Of a stretch of DNA of 63,831 bases, positions 54,311 through 63,831 are shown piece by piece. The notes below the pieces were generated by a model. It ran no database searches. It saw only the letters and a program-made list of their open reading frames with translations, and was not told the DNA's origin. This stretch comes from Brachionus plicatilis. Lineage: Eukaryota > Rotifera > Eurotatoria > Ploima > Brachionidae. The position numbers and the translations under genes are program-made. The stretch spans positions 459,571 to 523,401 of the forward strand of contig QEOQ01000256.1 in assembly GCA_010279815.1 (NCBI GenBank), written 5' to 3'. The stretch's first letter is position 1, and each line of letters starts with the position of its first letter.

Positions 54311-55646
54311 ACTTCAAGGACCCTACTTATATTCTTTAATTTTAGAAAAGTTTAATTAATTTAAGTTAATTTGAAATCATTTCATTACATAAATTCTATT
54401 TTATTTTTTCATTCTTTTATCTATATTTTTTAATATTAGGGAGCTTTGGCTCGGTAAAGCAAAACTAAAAAAAATTCATGTCATTTTTTGCATTAAGTCA
54501 AATTCACGAGTTAATTTATTAGTGCCTCACTTAAAACTTTAAAGGTATTATCTTATTGATGTCATTTTTTTTCCTTTTGGTTCATGAAAAAAAAAATTTT
54601 CGTCAAAAAAGTGAAGCATAAAATATGGTAGGTTTTTTTATTTAGATTTTTTATTCAATATAGGCCAAATATTAAAAGTTCCAATTTGGAAGGATTAATT
54701 TAAATCGAATAATTTGTTTAGAAATTGATTTTTTCTTAGAACTTGAATGTAAAATACACTCTTAATTTTTATATCTGATAGTTTAAAAAATTTCTTTAAA
54801 ATTTTTTCTAAAAAAACATAATCAATTCTATTTAGGAAATGCAATTATGAATTTAATTTTTCTTTTTTAATTTTTGGTGAAAATGAGAGAAAAAAATGTC
54901 TTTAAAATATTTAATTTAAAAAAATAGAATTTTTTTTAAACTTTCGGGATGCAAAATTTTGAAAGGAAAATTGAAAACAAGGTTCAGTCTTCAAAATTTT
55001 ATTTTTAATAAAATCAAAAACAGTCTAAAAATAGAATTTAATTGAAAAAAGTTGCCATTTTTTGAGAGTTTTTTCTTTATTTAATTTTAATTTTTTAAAA
55101 AATATAATATTTCCAATTACTAATCTCAATTCATCTTGTACCTATTTTTACAACGCCCTGTAATGATATATTTTTATGAAAATTTAATTGAGATTACATA
55201 AAAAAATTATCTGTTACCATGGTCAGAAAAGATAATTCCTCTTTACTTATTTATGGACATGCAACATGGGTAAAAAAACTTTTATTAAATTAGTAATTCG
55301 TAAAATGATTTTTTAAATGATTCTTTTTCTTTTGATTTTGATAATTTTGAATAGAATAAATAAAAAATAGCGTTTTAGTGTATTTTTAGCGTACCTCTAT
55401 ACAGATATTCTTTTAAAATATAGATTAAAATACATTCTGAAATTAAATTAAAAAAAAAAATTCTAAAATAAATATTTTTGTATCTGAGGATTTTTGTATC
55501 AGAAAAAGTATAAATGGGATTTATCTAAACTTTCAAAATTTTTATAACCAAAAAAATCTTTCTATTATAAATTAACGAAACAATCGATGTCAACAAATAT
55601 TGGTGACTTTTAATAAAAATTATTTTTTTTATCAAGTTCAAAAAAT
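54311..55646. other. Intergenic region between divergent genes (promoter region)
   Basis: AT-rich, with no coding signal. It must contain the CCDC112 promoter and probably that of the TTC6-like gene. An X-box-like site is listed separately. Confidence 0.5.
55213..55226 (+). promoter_or_regulatory. Degenerate RFX X-box-like site
   Basis: GTTACCATGGTCAG fits the ciliary X-box consensus RYYNYYATRRNRAC at 12 of 14 positions, with a perfect left half-site. It lies 421 bp upstream of the CCDC112 start and faces the divergent TTC6-like gene. One such match by chance is possible. Confidence 0.35.
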
Positions 55647-58600
55647 ATGGAAAAGGAGCAAAGAAACTTTTTAGGAGCCAGAAAAGGAGATAAAATCTAT
55701 GATGAAATATACGAAGCATGTTTAACTAATGATCTAGGCATCAAAAAAGAAAGTAATTTTTTAAAATACAAAATAATTTAAAATTTAAAATTAAAAATAA
55801 AAGGAACAAATTTTTGTCAATTGAGCCACAATATTCATCAATTGCTAAGCAAATTTAAGGTCGAATCTAAAAATAGGAAGCAAAATGAAAATTTTATAGA
55901 CAAACTTAAAAATTTAATGGAAGAAATTGACTCATTAATAACCGATTCAAAAGAAGAAATTCTTTTAAAACTAGAAGAGTTTTCAAGCGAAGAAAAATTG
56001 CTTAGCAAAGAAATCGAGTTATATGATAAAAAAATTCAAAATTGGTTATTGAACAAAAATGAAGGACAATCGACTAAAAATGGGAAAAAGGCAAGTTTAG
56101 TTAATGACAAAATGGAAAGCTCGGATTTGCTTAAGGAAGTGGTTGATTTTGATGTAAGAATTTATTTTTATTTTTCCGAGCAAAATTAATTTTAATTTCA
56201 GAAATTTTTGCTCAACAATGGTGGCCACAACGGTGGATGGGACGAAATCGATCATTCATTATTTTTAAAAATTCGCAATAAACATAAAGTAAAATATATT
56301 AAAATAAAATTTTAAAAGTAACATTTTTTCTATTCAAAGAGTAAAGCAAGTTTTAAAGGTGAACTTGAAAAAATTATTGCCACCAAAAATAGAGATGAAA
56401 TCGACAAACACGAAGAGTGGTATCAGAATTATAGCAATTTGAATGAGCTTAAAAAAGAAGCTATCAAAAAATGGAAGGAACAAAAAAATGTAATTAATTT
56501 TTTTATAAAAAATATGAAATATCTATTTAATTAAGTTAAGAGTATCGAAAATAAAGTCCTTAATTGAATAGTTGTTGGCACATTGTTCAAGAGTTTAATC
56601 TTAATTCATACTTTTGCTTAATGATTCATAATTATGGTCCTCTTTTGTTCAAAAAAGAATTTTATTATGGGTGGTATTTATTGTATCATCAAATATCTAA
56701 AATTTATCATCAAAAAATTAAGTAAATAACATCAAAATTTTAACATCAAAAAAATGAAATTTATCGCCAGAATTTTTTTATTTTCATCACAAAATTTATT
56801 AAAATTTCATCAAAAAAAAATACATATGAATCAATCAAAATAAATTCATCATCAAAAAACACGAAAATTTAGATTAATTAAATAGAAAGTATGCATCAAA
56901 AATTTTTTTTTTTACCATCAAATAAAATAATTATTATAACCAAAATCAATTGGAATATAAAATATAGAAAAAAAAACATCTCAATTAAGCTTTTTTTGAC
57001 TAATTTATTTTGCTTTCATTATTTACAAAATCATCGAAATTTTTTCTAATTTTTTAATTTAATTTGACTTGTGAATTGAAAGATGTCGATTGAAAATAAA
57101 ATATACAATTATTTGCTTACAAAACTAATGGTATAAGTATTTATAAATCATTTGAAAATTTCCATAATTTTTACAATAAATAAAGTATTGCTGATTCATT
57201 TCAAAGTAATTTAATTTTGAAGTAAAATTTCAATTAAATGCTTTATTTATTTTTTTTTGAAGCGTAATTTTTTTTATTTGATTCAGAGAAAAAAAAATTG
57301 ATGAAAAAAAAATATTTTTTTAAGTTATTTTTTAATTGTTGTTAAAAAATATTTTTGATGACAAAAATTTAATTTTGGTGGAAAAAATTTTATTTTGATG
57401 ATAAATTTGAGTAAAAATTTGATGCCAAATTCTGATTTATTTGATGATGAAAATAGTTATTCCGTTTTATGATCTGATCTTGAATAGTAAAGTGCAGACT
57501 TGTTTTTAAGTCATAGTTTTAAGTCTAAGTTACAAAAATTTAAGTCAAAGTTATGACTTGCACAAAAAATTTTATCAATATCTGCTTCATTTGGACCAGT
57601 TGAAAGAAATTTTTCATAATTTGGTTACATTAACAGACCACATGGGTCAAGATTAACAGCCAGGAATTTCGTACTAACTACTTTATTGGTATCAAATATG
57701 GATTTATTAAATCATTGACTTGACTTAAAAAAAAAAAAAAAAAATTTAAGTTATTGACTTGGCTTGACTTAAGACTTGTGACTTAAAAACAAGTCTGGTA
57801 AAGTGAAAAGAATTACACTTCTTTTCTCCAAACTTAATCTTACTAAACCATTGATATTCCTTTTTACCATCATTAGTCATATCAGGATAAAAATTTCTCA
57901 AAATATTCAAGTGCAGAAAATAATCCTCAAAAATAGAACTAAGCTTCTTTTTTTTAAAGGACAAAGAAGGTAAGTCGACTTTAAAAAACTTGAATAATTT
58001 TTGATTTAAATTTCAAAAATTTAATCCCTATAGCCAAAATTAAATTGTTTTGGCGTGTGCTAATTCATTAACTAAAATTACTGATTTTTCACCAATTTTA
58101 CTAGATGAATAAAAAAATCACTTATATTTCATTAAATTACTTAATTAATTTAAAATTGTGAATTAATTTTAAAAATTAAGTTTGTTGCTAGTTTTTTCAA
58201 CATTTAATTAGATTAAAAATTTTTTTTTTTTTTTCAAACTTTTTTAAAAATTTTTGTTTATCCTTTGTCACTTTATGAGCCGAATTGTAATAAACAAAGA
58301 ATTATTGAGATCTTAATTAGAAACCAGATTACAGAACTCACATTTTTCACCAAAATTAACACCATAATATTCTAAATTATTAAAATATTGTTCTAATTCA
58401 AAAAAAAATCTAATTGTACAAAACATCCTTCTCTAGCTTAAAAAACTGCTCAAAATCGACTTTAACTTCTATCAGTTTTTTTAAAGTAAAATTATGTTTA
58501 ATTTATAATTTAAATACTATTTAGAAAAACTTCAAAAGAACATTATCAGTTATGCAAATTTAGGAAAAAAATTTTTTTTTTAATAATTTTAGTTAAAAAA

Positions 58601-59861
58601 TAATAAATCGCCATTTTTAGCTAAAACTTTATGTTCCGGTTTGGCAGGTGACAAAATATAGAATATAAAAACTTAACAAATTTTTCTAAAATTGTAGTGC
58701 ATTGTATATTTATGTTTCTACATTTTGGCTTTCATTATCATGTCTGCCTTCCTCTGGTTAGAATTTTTTATCAAAAATAATTTAAGAGATGAAATTCTTG
58801 ATTCCTGATCCTGATCTCAAAATTTTCACCCATATAACGCATTTAAACTTAACCTCATCTTACTAAAATATGATTAAAAAATTTTAATTTTTATAAAAAA
58901 AATAAAAGTTGGGAACTCTTCTAAAAACAAAATTTTACTCTCAATGCTTCTAATAAAGTGCATCGATTTTGTTTCTTGAAAATACAACAATATTTTAATT
59001 GTATAGAAATACTTTATTGTATGATCTATCAATTTTATGCATTTTTTTAACTAGAACTACTTTAATGTTAGATTTATTGAAGGCCAGCAAAAGTGAAGTT
59101 GTAAATTTGGTAGACGAAGAACTAAAGCTCAATCAGGAAATCGAAAAGGAGCTAAAAAACCGCTTCGAGAAGAAACGCCTTCAAGAAAAAGCTGACAAAA
59201 ACAAGAAATTGAATGAATGGAGAGTAATTTAATTTTGAAGAATTTATTTTTCAGTATTCACTTTTTGATAGATTGAGAGAGAAATTCAAAAAGCAAAGGA
59301 GAATGAGAAGCGACGTAAAGAGGAAGAAATCCAAGCTGAAAAAGAGTTTAAAAAGCGTCAAGAACAGGTTCATTTGATTTTTTTTTTAAATAAAATTTTA
59401 AAATTTTTTTAGGAAGAATTACGAGCCAAGGTTTTCGAATACAAAAAACAAAAAGAAGAGCTGAACGAATACATCGAATTAGAGCAATATTTGTTACATG
59501 AAGTTGAGCAAGAAAAAAAAATAAAAAATACTAAACAAGAGATAACCCGATTTCAGTCGAGGGTAAAGTGAAAGAAATTTTTTTTTAAAAAAAATTCAAT
59601 TTTGATATTTTTAAGGATTTGGCTCACTTACAGGAAAAGCAAGCTCGCCAGCTGGAAAAAAAAATTGAATCAGAAAAGCGTAAGAAAATTTTGGAAAGTA
59701 CAAAAGAAAAGGTAGATGTTGACTACGATCCAAATAGATTGTATAGAATGACAAATTCATGGAAAACGAGAGTTAACACTCCGAGGTCGGACAGTGCTGG
59801 ACCAGTTATCACTCCTCGCATTCCACATCTTGCTGTTCCTAGTTGGAGAAAAGGAATTTAA
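55647..59861 (+). CDS. CCDC112: Coiled-coil domain-containing protein 112
   Basis: CCDC112 is a centriolar-satellite protein involved in ciliogenesis. Exons: 55647-55752, 55804-56153, 56202-56288, 56340-56489, 59083-59223, 59272-59367, 59413-59562, 59616-59861. All phases agree, giving 441 aa, about the length of human CCDC112. Diagnostic blocks are GGWDEIDHSLFLKIRNKHK (exon 3), KHEEWYQNY (exon 4) and the C-terminus DYDPNRLYRMT ... RIPHLAVPSWRKGI (exon 8), equivalent to the vertebrate IPH.A.P.WR.G ending. Between them are long Lys/Glu coiled coils (exons 2 and 5-8). Four introns are about 50 bp; intron 4 is 2.6 kb and holds a hAT-like MITE and a CATCAAA-rich repeat. The exon 1 join (51-bp intron) and the exon 5 acceptor (after TTATTGAAG) are the least certain. 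AATAAA follows the stop. Head-to-head with the TTC6-like gene. Confidence 0.92.
56665..57455. repeat. Element with iterated CATCAAA ends
   Basis: On the left, ATCATCAAA/CATCAAAA motifs recur about ten times between 56685 and 56900; on the right, TGATG-containing reverse complements recur between 57355 and 57450. The inverted arrangement suggests a non-autonomous element with subterminal repeats. Exact ends and target duplication are unclear. Confidence 0.5.
57495..57797. mobile_element. AAGTC-family hAT-like MITE, 303 bp
   Basis: 18-bp perfect TIR CAGACTTGTTTTTAAGTC and a perfect 8-bp duplication GTAAAGTG at 57487-57494 and 57798-57805. Subterminal AAGTC motifs are iterated. It lies in CCDC112 intron 4. 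Confidence 0.92.
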
Positions 59862-60134
59862 ATGTTTATTGTTTATTTTTAATAAATTTGTAAATAAATT
59901 TTTTAAGCAAACTGTTTGATTTTAGTTTAACAGCTTCTAAAAGCTTGTCAAAAACTCAATTGAAAATTTAAAAGTTAGAAACATGAAAAATAATTTTAAA
60001 AAAAAAGTTATTTTAAATCACTAAATTTATTTATATTTGATTCGGATATTTTTCTTACAGTCAAAAAACAATTCTGAATTATTTTTTCACTGACAAAATT
60101 TACTGATAAAACAAATTAAAGTACAAATTAAAAC

Positions 60135-60365
60135 TAGAGTTGTTTAAAAGTCCCAAAAAAAAGTCCAAGTCCAGAATTTTTTTTAAAAAATTGCTAGATC
60201 AGGCTTCATATTAAAAATTAATATACTCTTGGGTTGTTTAATGCAATAGATTTGTCATATATCATAATTTTTTTGCAATTTTAGCATAAATTTCTTCTTC
60301 AGTATTCAAAATTTTAAGCCTGGACTTGGACTTGACTTGAGACTTGTGACTTTTAAACAACTCTG
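60135..60365. mobile_element. AAGTC-family hAT-like MITE, reverse copy
   Basis: Starts TAGAGTTGTTTAAAAGTCCC and ends GTGACTTTTAAACAACTCTG. The interior is the reverse complement of the 38658-39023 interior (e.g. GATCAGGCTTCATA, CAGTATTCAAAATTTTAA). Flanks ATTAAAAC and ATTGAAAG match at 6 of 8 positions, so this is an older copy. Confidence 0.8.
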
Positions 60366-60904
60366 ATTGAAAGAGAAAAAATTAAAAAAGAGCAAAAGTT
60401 GTCTATTTATGATTTTCAAATATATCATTTTATCGTTCCAATTCTGTTGAATCAAAAAAATTCCATAAAATCTGATCAAATATGCTTAGAAATTGGTTTT
60501 TAATTATGATCTTTAAGTATCATAATTAATATTTTAATTTTGCATTCTAAATATACTGTTAATTTTTGCTCAAAAAGGAACTGGAAAAGGAAATGAGCGC
60601 CGCCTCATTATCTATTAGGATAGAAAAATACATATTATTATAAATATACTATTAATTTAAAAAAATTTTTAATAACTTATTTCTTGGCCTTGTAATTAAA
60701 ACAATCTGAAAAATTTAAATATAAATTTAAAAAATTTGCTTTATATAAAATAGTCATGTATTTTATGATGATGATTTTATCATTTGATATAAAATGAAAA
60801 GTGAAATTGTTTTTTATTTATTTATTTTATTGCTTCAAAAAATATTAAGAGACATTTGTTTTTTTTGTGATATAAAAAAGATAAAATTATTAAAAAGAAA
60901 AAAT
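60366..60904. other. AT-rich intergenic DNA
   Basis: No gene supported. A short plus-strand phrase ELEKEMSAASLSIRIEKY at 60580-60640 has coding-like composition after a possible acceptor (CTCAAAAAG) but stands alone. Confidence 0.4.
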
Positions 60905-61215
60905 GCATTTATTTTTTCATGGCCTTTGCTTTCCGGTTGTTCTTGATCGTGTAATTGAATTTTTCTTGGTCTTGGTTATTGGCAAAAACCAACTAAAATT
61001 AGATTTTCAGCATGCTGCTCAGATAATGGGTTGCATCTCTGACTGATTGTTTCTTTTTTTCCTTTTCTTCCTTCTACGAATGTGATGGAATGTAATAGAC
61101 TAAGTCACTTGCATCAAGTTTTTTGGGAATTACGATTTTTTTATGACTAAGTTCGGCATAAACAAATAAATTAAAAGGTTTTGGACCAGCATAATCTTGT
61201 TAACGCTCTATTGAC
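60905..61215 (-). pseudogene. Decayed coding remnant, unidentified
   Basis: The minus strand reads DYAGPKPFNLFVYAELSHKK, IVIPKKLDASDLVYYIPSHS, a TAG, then KEEKEKKKQSVRDATHYLSS ML, a TAA, and in another frame LVFANNQDQEKFNYTIKNN plus RKAKAMKK and a TAA. The composition is clearly that of a protein C-terminus, but the stops lie in frame and the gaps are too short for introns. No family is recognised. It ends about 90 bp from the LINE 3 insertion site. Confidence 0.45.
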
Positions 61216-61321
61216 TATTTTTTAATCACGTCCGGATTTAAAAAAAAATAAAAGTCTTGACTTAGACTTTGAAAAAAAAAATTATTTTAAAAGATTTAGT
61301 AATAATCAATAATTATTATTA

Positions 61322-62445
61322 TTTATTATTATTTATTTAAATAAGAAAGCCGCAACTAGGGCGATTTTGGGAGTTGGAGCGTCAATCGCGGACCTCCAGT
61401 ACTCTTATTAAAATTACTAGTATATTTACAATTGTACAAAAGTAATTATAAAATTTGCCAAGTAAAATACCAATAAAAATATAAAAAATATAAAAAATAT
61501 AAAAAAAAAAAAAAAATTAGTTTGAAAGTCTATTGTGCACATTTGTTTATCTATTTTTTTCAGCTACTGATTAGTACTCGATGTGTAGCAACTGATTCAA
61601 CCTTGTTCTCCTTTTGTCTCCTTCTATCTCCAATGCCTCCATTATATCTTTGACTTCATCATCTTTCCTGCACTCTACAATTCTTCTAACTGTTTGCCTG
61701 ACTATTTCATTTCCATATTTTATCATTTCATAAATTGTTTGTCTATTAGTAATCACTGATATTTCGTATAGCAGGCTTTTGTTATCTTTGCTTAAATCGG
61801 GATCATGTGCCATTAGCTCATGTATTATTGATTTTGTAAGTTCAAATTCTACCAGTCTTATTAAGAATTTGACTTTTGTATTTACTATAAGCTCATCTAC
61901 TTTATTTATATTTACTGCTCTTAAAAACTGAGTACTTCTAGTTCTTTTTAACCCTAACCCATTCCCTTTATTAACTTTGATTCCAACGTTTGTATCTTCT
62001 TAATCTGAGTCTTATTTAGTTTAACATTGTCTAGTCCATAATAAAGTGTCGGTCTAATATACGTCTTATAGAAACAAAGTTTTATATAACTAGTGACATC
62101 ATCCGAGGTTATTTCACATCTTTTTAGGTTTTGATATCCAAATATAAACGCTTTAGTTCGCGTAGCGACATGCACTCGACTGTTAAATGTTTCATCAATC
62201 CACATTCCAAGGTATTTCATTATCACAACCCTTTTCACTTCTTCATTTTGGAATATGACCTTTTCTTGTGTCCAATTTTCTCGTCTACGTATTTGTTTAT
62301 TGAACATGATCATATAGTTGGTTTTGTTCGGGTTAAATTTAATTTCATATACTTTTCCATACGTCTCAGTGATATTAAGTAACAAGTTAAGCTCATCAAT
62401 ACTATTTGCAATCAACACTATATCATCAGCATAGAATATGTTATT
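61322..62445 (-). mobile_element. LINE 3: 5'-truncated non-LTR element of another family
   Basis: Bounded by a 15-bp direct repeat CAATAATTATTATTA (61307-61321 and 62446-62460), a convincing target-site duplication though partly mergeable with the (TTA)n tail. Truncated so that it begins at the RT catalytic box. The 3' UTR ends with GTTGCGGCTT and an A/T tail, as at 20757-20872. Confidence 0.85.
61571..62445 (-). pseudogene. Reverse transcriptase C-terminal part of LINE 3, frameshifted
   Basis: Frame 1 (62445-61954) starts NNIFYADDIVLIANSIDEL, the YADD catalytic box, and continues with FNPNKTNYMIMF and MKYLGMWID (thumb region). Near 61970 a one-base shift moves the frame. Frame 2 continues GLGLKRTRSTQFLRAVNINK to a stop at 61571, a region typical of non-LTR RT C-termini. 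The YADD box and thumb differ from LINE 1 and LINE 2, so this is a separate family. The ATG-less beginning is the truncation point. Confidence 0.85.
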
Positions 62446-62750
62446 CAATAATTATTATTAATTGAAAATTTTTTTTATCAGTCTGATCAGTAAATTACTG
62501 ATTTTGTCAAAATATGTGAAATATTGTAAATTAAGTTTTTTTAGTCAATTTAATTGATTTGCTATCGCAAATTTACATTTATTCATAAGTTAATTATTTA
62601 TCCTTTTTTTGGTAAAGTAAAATTTTTGTTCAATTTTCAATTTGCTCTTTTTGGCAGAATTTCAAATGCACAAATTAATTGCATTGCATATTTTCAATTT
62701 TTTTTAAATGAAATTTGAAAGTTTTAAAAGTTGAAAAATTATGTAAATTG

Positions 62751-63111
62751 GGCAAAATGTAATTTATTGTACATTTTTATATTTTTACATTTTTACATTT
62801 TTGAGAGAAGAAAAAAAAATCTCAAAATCAAAAAATCTAAAAAAATTTTCATTCAAGAAAAGAAATAATAAATTCGCAATTACTTAAAAAGGAGTTTTAG
62901 AAAAATTTAAATGTAAAAACCGAGGATAATTTTTTGAAAATCCCTTTTAATTAATTGCGAATTATTACTTTAATATTAATATTAATCTAATAATTATTAT
63001 TACTTTTCTTGAATGAAAATTTTTTAGATTTTTTGATTTTGAAATTTTCTTTTTCTCTCAAAAATGTAAAAATGTAAAAACATAAAAATTTACAATAAAT
63101 TATATTTTGCC
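62751..63111. mobile_element. GGYAAAAT-family MITE, copy 4 (361 bp)
   Basis: Starts GGCAAAATGTAATTTATTGT; arms of about 130 bp are inverted. Perfect 8-bp duplication GTAAATTG at 62743-62750 and 63112-63119. The interior has TTTTTACATTTTTACATTTT, as in the other copies. Confidence 0.88.
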
Positions 63112-63119
63112 GTAAATTG

Positions 63120-63831
63120 CAATGCAATGAAATTGCTTATTTGAACAAAGATTTTACTTTGCCTTTTTTTTATTTATTTTTCTATTTTATTTTATCTAAT
63201 TTAACTTTATTTTTAATTTTTTTTTTAATATTTTTATTCTGAAGAAGCATAGATTAACAATTAAATAAATAAATAATATTAATGTGTCTAATTTTTTATA
63301 TCGTTATTATTATTAATACAATTTACTAAAATTTCTCAGGTTATTTATTTCAAATTACCATGACTAGTCAGTTTTTTTAATTTTTTTGTGTATCCCCTAA
63401 ACTTGTATTTCATAAATTTTAAATTTTTAAAAAATTTAATTTTTATGTTTATATCACCCTCAACAGCGATATGGTGTTTTTTTTGTATTATTTTAAAGAA
63501 TGAATACTAATTGTGATGAATTATTTGCTTTATTTTATTTTCTTTTGTCTAACATTTTTCGCTTTTCGTGACAATCTGAATTTGATTTTGTTGAATAAAA
63601 ATTTTGCAATGAAACATTTTAATTAAAAGGTATTTCTATTGATTTATTTTAGACTTCAAATATCAATGATGTTATAGATTTTTTTTTAGAGAATTTAAAT
63701 TTTCTTAAATTTCATTCAAATAATTAAAAAATGTATTTCAAAAATTTTGCGGCACATAATTGACGATTGATGAATAACACCAGGAAATTGTTTACTAATC
63801 ATTTTAATTTAATGATTTAAAAAAAGTCGCA
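63120..63831. other. AT-rich sequence at the window end
   Basis: Nothing recognisable; low-complexity A/T sequence to the end of the window. Confidence 0.5.

Overview
This is a eukaryotic nuclear window, very AT-rich between genes. Its split genes have GT-AG introns, some only 51-58 bp long, and it carries many transposon relics. The proteins (a G protein-coupled receptor kinase, CCDC112, a TTC6-like TPR protein, a scramblase relic, a TPX2-type protein) indicate an animal. The base composition and tiny introns suggest a small aquatic invertebrate; a monogonont rotifer such as Brachionus would fit, but that is inference. There are no operons, CRISPR arrays or convincing tRNA/rRNA genes.

Layout. 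1-1350: the end of an unknown gene (minus), a palindromic MITE and a pogo/Tigger deletion derivative. 3783-4652: a decayed phospholipid scramblase. 5613-7477: a 5'-truncated LINE with an intact reverse transcriptase (RT) ORF. 8544-8861: a small TPX2-like gene. 11794-23880 (minus): a five-exon GRK4/5/6-type receptor kinase, all splice phases consistent, whose large introns hold several TIR elements and repeats. 24431-25195: a tandem repeat of about 211 bp with ABAB higher-order structure. 25.2-33.2 kb: AT-rich intergenic DNA with one foldback element. 33229-53667 (minus): a large TPR gene, probably TTC6, reconstructed in 12 phase-consistent exons. It is interrupted by a 900-N assembly gap, and its introns are full of mobile elements (a frameshifted LINE, nested MITEs, a decayed zinc-finger gene). 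55647-59861 (plus): CCDC112, eight exons, 441 aa, head-to-head with the TPR gene. 60.1-63.8 kb: a MITE, a decayed coding remnant, a third LINE with a 15-bp target-site duplication, and another foldback MITE.

Functional picture. CCDC112 and TTC6-like proteins are both linked to cilia or centrioles and are divergently arranged, with a degenerate RFX X-box-like site between them. The most novel content is the set of non-autonomous DNA elements. One family has AAGTC-iterated ends and TIR CAGAGTTGTTTAAAAGTC, another has TIR GGYAAAAT, and both make 8-bp target duplications. At 38569-39123 one is inserted inside the other with both duplications perfect. Coordinates of exons and element ends were derived by reading the sequence by eye; no alignments or searches were run.
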